From Amycolatopsis thermalba (lineage in GTDB: Bacteria > Actinomycetota > Actinomycetes > Mycobacteriales > Pseudonocardiaceae), in assembly GCF_003385215.1 (NCBI RefSeq), contig NZ_PQHW01000007.1, positions 1-64,000 of the forward strand: a stretch of DNA of 64,000 nt. The letters are read 5' to 3'. The position numbers and the translations under genes were made by a program. Under the pieces are notes generated by a model that was not told the origin of the DNA, made no database searches, and saw only the letters and a program-made list of their open reading frames with translations. Of the stretch, positions 42,090 to 49,984 are shown one piece after another (the first letter of the stretch is position 1; each line of letters starts with the position of its first letter).

Positions 42090-42656
42090 GTGAAGCGGAT
42101 CTGTGTGTTCTGCGGTTCTTCCGGCGGCGGCGACCCGGTGTACGTGGACGCCGCCACGGCGCTCGGCAAGCTGCTCGCCGAGCGGGGCATCGGCCTGGTC
42201 TACGGCGGCGCGAGCGTCGGCCTGATGGGCGCGGTCGCCGACGGCGCGGTGGCGGCGGGCGGTGAGGTGATCGGGGTGATCCCGGAGCACCTCAAGCGGG
42301 TCGAGATCGCGCATGCGGGCTTGTCGGAGCTGGTGGTGACCGCCGACATGCACGAACGCAAGGCGAAGATGGCCGAGTACGCCGACGCGTTCCTGGCCCT
42401 GCCCGGCGGCGCCGGGACGCTGGAGGAGCTGGCCGAGGTCTGGACGTGGGCCCAGCTCGGCTTGCACGGCAAGCCCATCGGCCTGGTCGACGTGCGCGGG
42501 TACTACCGCCCGTTCCGCGACTTCATCGACCACATGGTCACGGAGAAGTTCCTGCGCGCGGAGCACCGGGACCTGGTCTTCGTGGACGAGGACCCAGCAG
42601 CACTACTGGACGCCTTCGCGAGGTACGAGGCCCCCGACATCGCCAAGTGGCAATAA
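42090..42656 (+). CDS. LOG family phosphoribohydrolase-like protein, shorter paralogue
   Basis: A 188-residue protein with VFCGSSGG (about residue 5), GLVYGGASVGLMGAVADGA (about 36) and FLALPGGAGTLEELAEVWTWAQLG (PGGxGTxEE, about 98; quoted core ALPGGAGTLEE). This fits the standard cytokinin riboside 5'-monophosphate phosphoribohydrolase-type enzyme (Rv1205 is the mycobacterial example). Its GTG directly follows the upstream TAA, so translation is coupled. Two LOG paralogues in a row point to different nucleotide substrates or a hetero-complex (inference). Confidence 0.92.
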   Translation: MKRICVFCGSSGGGDPVYVDAATALGKLLAERGIGLVYGGASVGLMGAVADGAVAAGGEVIGVIPEHLKRVEIAHAGLSELVVTADMHERKAKMAEYADAFLALPGGAGTLEELAEVWTWAQLGLHGKPIGLVDVRGYYRPFRDFIDHMVTEKFLRAEHRDLVFVDEDPAALLDAFARYEAPDIAKWQ

Positions 42657-42720
42657 CAGCACCACCACCACGACCCAAACCGCCACCCGGCAACGAAACC
42701 GGCCCCACCGCCCGAGCCAC

Positions 42721-42840
42721 CCCTCTCCCGCCACCCGATCCCCAGCCAAATCGGTTGCCGAGCAGTCGGGTCAAGGCACGCTTTCCCGCCTTGACGCGAC
42801 TTCTCGGCAACCGAACAATTGAAGATCGGGTTCGGGAGGG
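42721..42840. repeat. Dispersed palindromic repeat family A, copy 1
   Basis: Outer arms CCCTCTCCCGCCACCCGATC (42720-42739) and GATCGGGTTCGGGAGGG (42824-42840) are complementary apart from a few positions. Inner arms TCGGTTGCCGAG and CTCGGCAACCGA (12 bp) and TCAAGGC/GCCTTGA surround a CTTTCCC loop. It lies between convergent genes. A related copy is at 56968-57092. Confidence 0.8.
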
Positions 42841-42897
42841 CACTTCTCATCCGGGCGTAGCGAAGCGAAGCCGGCGCTTGAGATACGCGCGTAGCGC

Positions 42898-43569
42898 CTA
42901 CGCAGCTTCACCCGGACGCTTGTGGTACTTGTCCACGTACTCCTGCCCCGAAAGCTCCGCGATCGCGTACATCACCTCGTCGGTAACAGCGCGCCGAATC
43001 GCCGGCGACGCGTCCAGGCCGTCGTAGCGGGAGAAGTCCAGCGGCTCCCCGAACTCGACGGTCACCTTCGCGAACCGCGGGAACAGCTTGCCGTTCGGCA
43101 CCAGCTTCTCCGTGCCGGTCAGCGCCACCGGCACCACCTTCGCGCCGGTCGCCAGCGCCAGCGAGCCCACCCCGGTGTGCCCGCGGTGCAGGCGGCCGTC
43201 GAGCGAGCGGGTGCCCTCCGGGTAGATGCCGAACACCCCGCCCTGGTCGAGCACCCGGCGGCCGGACTCCAGCGCCGCCAGCCCGGCCTTCGCGTTGCCG
43301 CGCTCCACCGGCACGAACCCCACCGCGTCCAGGAACGCGGCCATCAGACGGCCGCGCAGGCCCTTGCCGGTGAAGTACTCCGCCTTGCCGAGGAACCGCA
43401 CCCGCCGCGGGCTGACCAGCGCCAACAGCGTCGTGTCCACGGCCGCCCGGTGGTTGGGCGCGAGGATCACCGGGCCGTACGCCGGAACCCTCTCCGCGCC
43501 ACGCACCTCCGGCCGGTAGATCAGCTTGACCACCGGTACGGCCAGGAGACGGATCAGCTGGTAAAGCAC
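42898..43569 (-). CDS. 1-acyl-glycerol-3-phosphate acyltransferase-like (PlsC family)
   Basis: A 223-residue membrane-associated acyltransferase. Catalytic block LAPNHRAAVDTTLLAL (NHxxxxD, about residue 39), FLGKAEYF (block 2), GIYPEGTRSLDGRLHRGHTG (block 3, about 112) and VVPVALTGTE (block 4) are in order. The hydrophobic N-terminus (YQLIRLLAVPVVKLIY) suits membrane contact. GTG 43569 follows GGAGG. It may acylate lysophosphatidate or a lipoglycan; divergent from gpgS. It sits where M. tuberculosis has fadD6-folP2. Confidence 0.88.
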   Translation of the reverse strand: MLYQLIRLLAVPVVKLIYRPEVRGAERVPAYGPVILAPNHRAAVDTTLLALVSPRRVRFLGKAEYFTGKGLRGRLMAAFLDAVGFVPVERGNAKAGLAALESGRRVLDQGGVFGIYPEGTRSLDGRLHRGHTGVGSLALATGAKVVPVALTGTEKLVPNGKLFPRFAKVTVEFGEPLDFSRYDGLDASPAIRRAVTDEVMYAIAELSGQEYVDKYHKRPGEAA

Positions 43570-43616
43570 GGTTCCTCCAGTTCGTCGTCGATTCCAGCAT
43601 GGCACGATCGGCGGTC

Positions 43617-44561
43617 ATGGACACCGGCTGGTTCGCCCTGCGCACGTGGCAGGAGCCCGATTTCGACCCCGCTGACCTGGTACGGGCGAAAGCGGGCCGC
43701 ACCGTGTCGGTGGTGCTGCCCGCGCTCGACGAGGAGAAGACCGTGGGCCGGGTGGTCGCCTCGGTGCGGCCGCTGGTCGGCACGCTCGTCGACGAGCTGG
43801 TGGTCGTCGACTCCGGCTCCACCGACGCGACGGTCGCGGTCGCCGCGGCGGCCGGGGCCCGTGTGGTGCGCCGCGAGGACGTGCTGCCGGACCTCGAACC
43901 GCTGCCCGGCAAGGGCGAGGTGCTGTGGCGGTCACTGGCCGCGACCAGCGGTGACCTCGTCGTGTTCCTCGACTCCGACCTCGTCGACCCCGACCCCGGG
44001 TTCGTGCCCGCGCTGCTCGGCCCGCTGCTGCTGACCGAGGGCGTGCACCTGGTCAAGGGCTTCTACCGGCGGCCGCTGCGGGTCGAGTCGGCCGAGGCCG
44101 GCCACGGCGGCGGGCGGGTGACCGAGCTGCTCGCCCGCCCGGTGCTGTCCGCGCTGCGGCCCGCGCTGTCGGCGGTCGTCCAGCCCCTGGGCGGCGAGTA
44201 CGCGGCCACCCGCGAGTTCCTCGAATCGGTGCCGTTCGCCGCGGGGTACGGCGTGGAGATCGGGCTGCTGCTCGACGCCGAGGCCCGCTACGGCATGGCC
44301 GGGCTGGCCCAGGTCAACCTGGGTGTCCGCAAGCACCGGAACCGGTCGCTGCTGCAGCTGGGCGTCATGGCCCGGCAGATCCTCGGCACCGCGCTGGCCC
44401 GGTGCGGCATCGACGCGGGCGGCTCCGGGACGCTGACCCAGTTCGTGGCCGACGCCGGGACGTGGGTGCCGCGGGAGTCCGAGGTCCTGGTGGCCGACCG
44501 GCCGCCGATGCGGCAGGTGCGCTCGGGGGACGAACCGCGCCCGGGTGTGTCACGATTCTGA
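43617..44561 (+). CDS. gpgS: Glucosyl-3-phosphoglycerate synthase GpgS
   Basis: A 314-residue GT81 enzyme transferring glucose from a nucleotide donor to 3-phosphoglycerate, the first step of methylglucose lipopolysaccharide precursor synthesis. It has AGRTVSVVLPALDEEKTVG (about residue 26), VVDSGSTDAT, GKGEVLWRSLAATSGDLVVFLDSD (GKG donor loop and DSD metal site, about 97-120) and PLGGEYAATREFLESVPFAAGYGVEIGLL (acceptor region; core GEYAATREFLESVPFA). ATG 43617 is preferred to ATG 43599 because the conserved part begins there. The following three genes keep the Rv1208-Rv1210 order. Confidence 0.93.
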   Translation: MDTGWFALRTWQEPDFDPADLVRAKAGRTVSVVLPALDEEKTVGRVVASVRPLVGTLVDELVVVDSGSTDATVAVAAAAGARVVRREDVLPDLEPLPGKGEVLWRSLAATSGDLVVFLDSDLVDPDPGFVPALLGPLLLTEGVHLVKGFYRRPLRVESAEAGHGGGRVTELLARPVLSALRPALSAVVQPLGGEYAATREFLESVPFAAGYGVEIGLLLDAEARYGMAGLAQVNLGVRKHRNRSLLQLGVMARQILGTALARCGIDAGGSGTLTQFVADAGTWVPRESEVLVADRPPMRQVRSGDEPRPGVSRF

Positions 44562-44562
44562 C

Positions 44563-44865
44563 GTGACGACCGCCCTGATCTACCTCCTGATCATGCTGCT
44601 CGTGGCGGCGGTGGTGTTCCTGCTGGCCGCCGTCGTGTTCGGCCGCGGCGAGGAGCTCGCGCCGTTGCCGCCGGGCAGCTCGCCGACCCGCCTGCCGGTC
44701 CGCGACATCACCGGCGAGGACGTGCAGAAGGTGCGCTTCCAGCTGGTCCTGCGCGGGTACAAGATGTCCGAAGTGGACTGGGTGATGCGGCGGCTGGGCA
44801 CCGAGATCGACGAGCTGCGCGCCCGGGTGGCCGTGCTCGAGGCGGAACGGCAGACATCGGGATGA
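44563..44865 (+). CDS. Membrane-anchored DivIVA-domain protein
   Basis: A 100-residue protein. An N-terminal membrane helix (LIYLLIMLLVAAVVFLLAAV, about residues 4-24) is followed by a short linker and a DivIVA-type segment VRFQLVLRGYKMSEVDWVM with a coiled-coil tail ELRARVAVLEAER. It corresponds to Rv1209. DivIVA-like proteins recognise curved membrane or recruit wall-growth proteins; the role of this small form is unknown. GTG 44563 lies one base after the gpgS stop, and its own stop overlaps the SRPBCC start (ATGA). Confidence 0.85.
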   Translation: MTTALIYLLIMLLVAAVVFLLAAVVFGRGEELAPLPPGSSPTRLPVRDITGEDVQKVRFQLVLRGYKMSEVDWVMRRLGTEIDELRARVAVLEAERQTSG

Positions 44866-45317
44866 TCGACCTGGTCCTGTCCGTGGACGTGCACGCGGGC
44901 GCGGGCACGACGTGGCTCGCGCTGACCGACTGGGAGCGGCAGCACGAGTGGATGCTCGGCACGCACGTCGAGGTCGTCGAGGGTGACGGGCGCAGCGTCG
45001 GGTCGAAGCTGAGCGCGTTCACCGGGGTGCGCGGGGTGGGCGTCACCGATCCGATGGAGATCACCAGCTGGGAGCCGCCGGTGCGGTGCACGGTCCGGCA
45101 CCTGGGCAGCGTCGTCAAGGGCACCGGTGCCTTCCACGTGCACGCGAAGGGCGCGCACCGGTCCACGTTCGTCTGGTCGGAGAGCCTGGTGCCGCCGCTC
45201 GGGCCTGCGGGGCAGCTGGGCTGGCCGGTCGTGAAGCCCGCGTTCGTGCTCGGGCTGCGGTATTCGCTGAAACGGTTCGCGAAGTTCGCGGAGAGCTACT
45301 CGGTGGGGCAGGTGTGA
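44862..45317 (+). CDS. SRPBCC (polyketide cyclase/START-like) protein
   Basis: A 151-residue protein beginning MIDLVLSVDVHAGAGTTW with DWERQHEWMLGTHVEVVEGDG, the N-terminal pattern of SRPBCC lipid/ligand-binding folds, and a long C-terminal helix (VLGLRYSLKRFAKFAES). Such proteins bind hydrophobic ligands in a central cavity; the ligand is not known. ATG overlaps the DivIVA-domain stop and its own stop overlaps the tag start, so four genes from gpgS on are coupled. Confidence 0.85.
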   Translation: MIDLVLSVDVHAGAGTTWLALTDWERQHEWMLGTHVEVVEGDGRSVGSKLSAFTGVRGVGVTDPMEITSWEPPVRCTVRHLGSVVKGTGAFHVHAKGAHRSTFVWSESLVPPLGPAGQLGWPVVKPAFVLGLRYSLKRFAKFAESYSVGQV

Positions 45318-45883
45318 TGGAGTCGATCGGCGCGGACGGCGTGTCGCGGTGCCCGTGGGCGAACTCGGCGCCGGACTACGCCGAGTACCACGACACGGAG
45401 TGGGGCGTGCCGCTGCGCGGGCAGGACGCGCTGTACGAGCGGTTGTGCCTGGAGGCGTTCCAGTCCGGGCTGTCGTGGATCACGATCCTGCGCAAGCGGG
45501 AGGGCTTCCGGAACGCCTTCGCCGGGTTCGTGCCGGAGAAGGTGGCCGAGTTCGGCGACGACGACGTGGAGCGGCTGATGGCCGACGGGTCCATCGTGCG
45601 CAACCGGGCGAAGATCCTGGCCGCGATCACGAACGCCCGCGCGATCGCGGAGCTGGACCAGCCGCTGGACGAGCTGCTGTGGTCGTTCGCGCCGACCGGG
45701 AAGCGCCCGCGCCCCCGCACGATGGCCGACGTCCCGGCCATCACCCCGGAGTCGACGGCGATGGCGAAGGCGCTGAAGAAGCGCGGGTTCGCCTTCGTCG
45801 GCCCGACGACGTGCTACGCGCTGATGCAGGCCACCGGCATGGTCGACGACCACCTGGTGACCTGCTTCCGCGCAACGACATAA
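45317..45883 (+). CDS. tag: DNA-3-methyladenine glycosylase I (Tag)
   Basis: A 188-residue base-excision enzyme removing 3-methyladenine. The zinc-binding residues are seen in SRCPWANSAP (Cys), YAEYHDTEWGVP (His, about residue 27), and the C-terminal pair HLVTCF (His and Cys). FQSGLSWITILRKREGFRNAF (core LSWITILRKREGFR, about 56) and FVGPTTCYALMQATGMVDDH complete the Tag pattern. ATG 45317 overlaps the SRPBCC stop. It matches Rv1210 (tagA). With the AlkA-like gene at 28.8 kb the window has both glycosylase classes. Confidence 0.95.
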   Translation: MESIGADGVSRCPWANSAPDYAEYHDTEWGVPLRGQDALYERLCLEAFQSGLSWITILRKREGFRNAFAGFVPEKVAEFGDDDVERLMADGSIVRNRAKILAAITNARAIAELDQPLDELLWSFAPTGKRPRPRTMADVPAITPESTAMAKALKKRGFAFVGPTTCYALMQATGMVDDHLVTCFRATT

Positions 45884-45915
45884 CTGGGCACCCTGCGTGG
45901 CGGTGCGGGTGGCGG

Positions 45916-46161
45916 CCCCGCCCGCCAGCCCGCCACCACCCTCAACGGACGCGCTTCGCGCGGCTGAGCTGACTCAGGAGCCCCCTCGCTCCGGGATCGC
46001 CTCCTCATGAATTCCCACCCGCCGGCCCGACCACCACCCCTGGTGGACGCGCTTCGCGCGACAGTGCCAACCACCACGTCGGCGCTGTCCTCGCGAGGGG
46101 GCCCGCCCGCCAGCCCGCCACCACCCTCAACGGACGCGCTCCGCGCGGCTGAGCTGATTCA
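45916..46161 (+). repeat. Intergenic direct repeats, family C (copies 1-3)
   Basis: The 338 bp between tag and the enoyl-CoA hydratase hold no supported gene. A 60-bp unit, starting CCCGCCCGCCAGCCCGCC and ending GGCTGAGCTGA(C/T)TCAG with a GCGCTTCGCGC palindrome inside, occurs at about 45919-45976 and 46102-46161, 185 bp apart. A diverged unit lies at 46017-46066. A reversed copy is at 60405-60458. Confidence 0.8.
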
Positions 46162-46221
46162 GAACCCGCGGCGGTGCGAGCTGCGTGCGTGGCGACAGCG
46201 GCTCCGCCGCCCGGAATCGCC

Positions 46222-47016
46222 CTACTTGCCCTGGAAGTCGGGCTTGCGCTTGGCGACGAAGGCCTCCACCGCCTCGCGGTGGTCGGCCGTCGAGCCGAGC
46301 ACCGTCTGCGCGGCGTCCTCCGCGGCCAGCGCGTCCTCCAGCGAGCCCTCCGCGGCCACGGTCAGCACGTGCTTGATCTTGGCGTAGCTGACCGTCGGCC
46401 CGGCGGCGAGCTTCGCGGCGAGCGCCTGCGCCCGGCCGGCCAGCTCCTCGTCCGGCACGACCTCCGTGACCAGGCCCAGCGACAGCGCCTCCTCAGCGCC
46501 GACCGTGCGCGCCAGCAGCATCAGCTCGGCCGCCCGCCCGTAGCCGACCAGCCGCTGCAGCGTCCACGACGCGCCCGAGTCCGGACCGAGCCCGACGTTG
46601 GCGAAGGCCATCAGGAAGTTCGCCGACGACGCGGCCACCCGCAGGTCCGCGGCGTAGGCGAAAGCCGCCCCCGCGACCGCGGCCGGGCCGTTCACCGCGG
46701 CGATCACCGGCTTCGGCATCTCGACGATGGCCCGGACGATCGGGTTGTAGTGGTCCTGCACGGTCCGCAGCGGGGCCGGGTCGCCGGCCTGCAGCAGCCC
46801 GACGTGCTCCTTGAGGTCCTGGCCCGCGCAGAACGCCTTGCCCGCGCCGGTCAGCACCACCGCGCGCACCGCCGGGTCCGCCGAAGCCTCGCGCAACGCG
46901 GCGAGCAGGCGCTCCTTCAGCTCCACGGTGAGCGAGTTGTAAGCCTTGGGGCGGTTCAACGTCACGGTGCGCACGCCGTCGGCGTCAGCGGTGAGCAGCA
47001 CGTCCTCGGTGGTCAC
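46222..47016 (-). CDS. Enoyl-CoA hydratase/isomerase family protein
   Basis: A 264-residue crotonase-fold enzyme, probably hydrating enoyl-CoA in beta-oxidation or a phenylacetate-like pathway. It shows VTLNRPKAYNSLTVEL (about residue 18), AVVLTGAGKAFCAGQDLKEH (oxyanion-hole region, core GKAFCAGQDL, about 60), MPKPVIAAVNGPAAVAGAAFAYAADLRVA (second oxyanion residue; PaaG/EchA-like AGAAFA, about 108) and FANVGLGPDSGASWTLQRLVG with a catalytic-type acidic residue. GTG 47016 follows AGGAGG by 8 bases. Confidence 0.92.
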   Translation of the reverse strand: MTTEDVLLTADADGVRTVTLNRPKAYNSLTVELKERLLAALREASADPAVRAVVLTGAGKAFCAGQDLKEHVGLLQAGDPAPLRTVQDHYNPIVRAIVEMPKPVIAAVNGPAAVAGAAFAYAADLRVAASSANFLMAFANVGLGPDSGASWTLQRLVGYGRAAELMLLARTVGAEEALSLGLVTEVVPDEELAGRAQALAAKLAAGPTVSYAKIKHVLTVAAEGSLEDALAAEDAAQTVLGSTADHREAVEAFVAKRKPDFQGK

Positions 47017-47184
47017 CGGAGGTCCTCCTGAAAACTCGGGTGCGGGGCGATACCAGCACCTAAGCAAACACGAAAAGATCGGTCCGCGTTCGCGCGCCCA
47101 TCCTGATGAGGGAGAATGGGGCCTGACCCGGTTGGCTTGAGGAGCGCGACCCGGGCGCGCCGGTTGATACGGAGGGAGCACGCT

Positions 47185-47352
47185 ATGGCGGCCATGAAGC
47201 CCCGGACCGGAGATGGTCCCCTCGAGGTGACTAAGGAGGGGCGGGGCCTCGTGATGCGCGTTCCGCTCGAGGGCGGCGGGCGACTTGTCGTCGAGCTGTC
47301 GGCCGAAGAGGCCAAGGATCTGGGGGTTGCCCTGCAGGAGGCCACCAGCTGA
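47185..47352 (+). CDS. DUF3117 small protein (Rv1211 type)
   Basis: A 55-residue protein beginning MAAMKPRTGDGPLEVTKEGR and ending with an acidic helix LSAEEAKDLGVAL. It is almost invariant across actinobacteria and of unknown function. ATG 47185 lies after GGAGGGAG. The position just after the tag region equals Rv1211 after Rv1210. No membrane or metal motif is visible; a beta-sheet plus helix is likely. Confidence 0.92.
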   Translation: MAAMKPRTGDGPLEVTKEGRGLVMRVPLEGGGRLVVELSAEEAKDLGVALQEATS

Positions 47353-47425
47353 GCACGTCCCGTCCCGTCGTCACCGGCTGACGTCACGCGCGGCCGCAGT
47401 CCCTTGAGTTCCAGGAGGTCGCCAG

Positions 47426-48847
47426 ATGGCGCGGTTCCCCCTGCCGTCCGTTCCCAGCCGCCTGATCGACGTCGAGGTCGCCGACGCGCGCCGTCGTGGC
47501 GCCGACCTGGCCGTCCTGGTTCCCGCGGGTGCGGCCGCGCCGGTCGGCGGGGTCGAGCACTCCGGCAAGGCCGGTGAGGTCCGCCGGGTCCCCGCCGGGG
47601 ACGTGCGCTGGCTGGTCGGGATCGGCGAGGGCGAGCCCGCGCAGTGGCGCACCGCGGGCGCGGCGCTGGCCCGGGAGGCCGCCGACGTCAAGGCCGTGCA
47701 AGTCGAGCTGGGTGGCGACGTCACCGGCGAGCAGGTCGCGGAGCTGACCCTGGGCGCGCTGCTCGGCGGGTACCGGTTCAAGGTCACCGCGGAGGTGGAC
47801 GAGCCCGCGTTGCGCACCCTGCGCCTGATCACCGCGGAGGCCGGTCACCAGCGCATCGTCGAGCGCGTGCGGGTGCTGGCCGGGGCGTCGGCGCTGGCCA
47901 GGGACCTGGCGAACACGCCGTCCAACGTCAAGAACCCGGAGTGGCTGGCGGACACCGCCGCGCGCCTGGCCGGCGAGGTGCCCGGCCTGAGCGCCACGAT
48001 CCGGGACGAGCAGTGGCTGGCCGCGCAGGGCTTCGGCGGGGTGCTCGCGGTCGGCGGCGGTTCGGCGAGCCCGCCGCGGCTGATCGAGCTGACCTACCGG
48101 CCGCGCGGCGCGGTGCGGCACCTGCTGCTGGTCGGCAAGGGCATCACGTTCGACACCGGCGGTCTGTCGATCAAGCCGGCCGACGGGATGCACCTGATGC
48201 GCACCGACATGGCCGGTGGTGGCGCGGTGATCGCCGCGGCGCTGGCGATCGCGTCGCTGCGGCTGCCGGTGCGGGTCACGGCGCTGGTGCCGGCGGCGGA
48301 GAACCACGTGTCCGGGTCGTCGTACCGGCCGGGCGACGTGGTGCGGCACTACGGCGGGCGGACCACCGAGGTGTCCAACACCGACGCCGAGGGCCGCATG
48401 GTGATGGCCGACGCGCTCGCCTACGGGACCCGGCGGTTCAGCCCGGACGCCGTGGTCGACGTGGCCACCCTGACCGGCGCGATGAAGGTCGCGCTGGGCC
48501 TGCGGACCGGCGGGCTGTTCGCCACGGACGACAAGCTGGCCGACGAGATCCGCGAGGCCGGCGCGAGCGTGGGGGAGGCCTGGTGGCGGATGCCGCTGCT
48601 GGACGCCCACGCCGACGCGGTGCGCGGTGAGCTGGCCGACGTGAAGCAGGCGCCGGGCGGGCCGGGCGGCATCACGGCGGCGCTGTTCCTGCGCGAGTTC
48701 ACCGAGGGCCTGCCGTGGGCGCACCTGGACATCGCGGGCCCCGCCCGAGCCGAAAAGCCCTACGCGGAGGTCGTCCCCGGCGCGACGGGCTTCGCGGCGC
48801 GGACGCTGGTGGCGTTCGCGGAGTCGTGGGGCTCGGACCAGGGGTAG
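47426..48847 (+). CDS. pepA: Leucyl aminopeptidase (M17 family)
   Basis: A 473-residue dizinc aminopeptidase removing N-terminal residues from peptides in the cytosol. The C-terminal catalytic domain has LVGKGITFDTGGLSIKP (metal-binding Lys and Asp, about residue 237), MRTDMAGGGAVIAAAL (about 256), the family signature NTDAEGRMV (about 318) and TLTGAMKVALG. The N-terminal domain is poorly conserved, as usual. ATG 47426 follows CCAGGAGG. A partial duplication of its 3' end follows the stop. Some family members also bind DNA; not deducible here. Confidence 0.95.
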   Translation: MARFPLPSVPSRLIDVEVADARRRGADLAVLVPAGAAAPVGGVEHSGKAGEVRRVPAGDVRWLVGIGEGEPAQWRTAGAALAREAADVKAVQVELGGDVTGEQVAELTLGALLGGYRFKVTAEVDEPALRTLRLITAEAGHQRIVERVRVLAGASALARDLANTPSNVKNPEWLADTAARLAGEVPGLSATIRDEQWLAAQGFGGVLAVGGGSASPPRLIELTYRPRGAVRHLLLVGKGITFDTGGLSIKPADGMHLMRTDMAGGGAVIAAALAIASLRLPVRVTALVPAAENHVSGSSYRPGDVVRHYGGRTTEVSNTDAEGRMVMADALAYGTRRFSPDAVVDVATLTGAMKVALGLRTGGLFATDDKLADEIREAGASVGEAWWRMPLLDAHADAVRGELADVKQAPGGPGGITAALFLREFTEGLPWAHLDIAGPARAEKPYAEVVPGATGFAARTLVAFAESWGSDQG

Positions 48848-48946
48848 CTCCGGGGCGCCGTCGCGGCGATGGGGCCTGCTCGCGTGGCGCGGACGCTGGT
48901 GGCGTTCGCGGAGTCGTTCGTAGCTCCCGGGCGCCGTCGTGGCGGT
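48796..48946 (+). repeat. Partial tandem duplication of the pepA 3' end
   Basis: A 32-bp stretch starting GGCGCGGACGCTGGTGGCGT inside pepA (48796-48827) recurs exactly at 48886-48917. The following TAGCTCC-GGGCGCCGTCG-GGCG segment recurs too (48845 and 48921), with about 14 bp lost in the second copy. Confidence 0.85.
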
Positions 48947-48991
48947 GCCAGTGCCGGTGGCCGGTAGCCGGGTGAGTCCGCGCGGGTCTCG

Positions 48992-49921
48992 TCAGGCGTA
49001 ACGTGCGCCGTTCGTGCGGACGTGGTCGCGGAAGGCGGCGACCGCTGGGGTCGGCTCCTCGCCCGCCCGCCAGGTCAAGCCGATCGTCCGGCTGACCCGC
49101 GGTGACAGCGGCACCTCCACCACCCCGGCCGGCGGTACCGGCCCGAACCGCGGCAGCAGCGCCACCCCCAGCCCCGCCGCGACCAGGCCCCGCGCGGTGT
49201 CCGACTCCTGGCTCTCGAACGCGATCCGCGGCTCGAAACCGGCCGCCGCGCAGAGGTCGTCGATGATCTGCCGCAGCCCGTAGCCGTGCTCCAGCGTCAC
49301 GAACGGCTCGCCGGCCAGCTCCGCCACCCGGATGCGGCGCCGCCGGGCCAGCGGGTGCGCCTCTGGCACCGACAGCAGCAGCTCCTGCTCCGACAAGGCG
49401 AAGCTGTCCAGCGTCGCGGTCTCCGGCAGCGGAGCCACCAGCGCCAGGTCCAGCTCACCGTCGGCGAGGCGGTCCAGCACGTGTTGCCGCGAGCCCTGGA
49501 CCAGCGAAAACCGCACCCCGGGGTGGTCGGCGCGGAAGTCGCGCAGCAGCGACGGGACCAGCCACCGGCCCAGCAGGTGCAGGAATCCGAGCACCACGTG
49601 CCCGCGATCCGGCGAGATCTCCTCCCGCGTCTGCCGCACGCCCGTCTCGACCGCGGCGAGTGCCCGCGCGGCCGTCGCCGCGAGGATCTCGCCCGCCCTC
49701 GTCAGGCGGACGCCGCGCCCGTCCGGCCGGGTCAGCGGCGCGCCGACGATCTCGGCCAACGCGGCCAGCCGGCGGCTCACCGTCGGCTGCGGGACGCCCA
49801 GCCGTTCCGCCGCACGGGTGATGTTGCGCGTCTCACGCAGGGCGGACAGCAGCGCCAGGCTGGGGGCCAGCTCCGCCGCCAGCCGCTGGTCAGACGCTTC
49901 AGCCGAATTCTCATACGCCAC
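48992..49921 (-). CDS. LysR family regulator
   Basis: A 309-residue LTTR. The N-terminal winged helix LALLSALRETRNITRAAERLGVPQPTVSRRLAALAEIVG (core ITRAAERLGVPQPTVSRRL, about residues 24-60) is followed by a substrate-binding domain (VVLGFLHLLGRWLVPSLLRDFR, GELDLALVAPLP, LGVALLPRF). GTG 49921 lies within a TCATAC-n6-GTATGA dyad; an in-frame ATG at 49948 is possible, and neither has a clear ribosome site, so the mRNA may be leaderless. It is divergent from an MFS exporter, a standard LysR/target layout. Confidence 0.9.
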   Translation of the reverse strand: MAYENSAEASDQRLAAELAPSLALLSALRETRNITRAAERLGVPQPTVSRRLAALAEIVGAPLTRPDGRGVRLTRAGEILAATAARALAAVETGVRQTREEISPDRGHVVLGFLHLLGRWLVPSLLRDFRADHPGVRFSLVQGSRQHVLDRLADGELDLALVAPLPETATLDSFALSEQELLLSVPEAHPLARRRRIRVAELAGEPFVTLEHGYGLRQIIDDLCAAAGFEPRIAFESQESDTARGLVAAGLGVALLPRFGPVPPAGVVEVPLSPRVSRTIGLTWRAGEEPTPAVAAFRDHVRTNGARYA

Positions 49922-49928
49922 GGTATGA
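49911..49928. promoter_or_regulatory. LysR-type dyad TCATAC-n6-GTATGA
   Basis: A perfect inverted repeat with T-n11-A spacing (ATACGCCACGGTAT core), typical of LysR sites, between the LysR and MFS genes. It covers the proposed LysR GTG start, so either the regulator starts elsewhere or the site represses its own translation start region. Confidence 0.65.
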
Positions 49929-49984
49929 ATAGTGCCAGTTCTACGCATTGGAAGTATCTGTTAGCGCGGCTTACTTTTGAGGGC

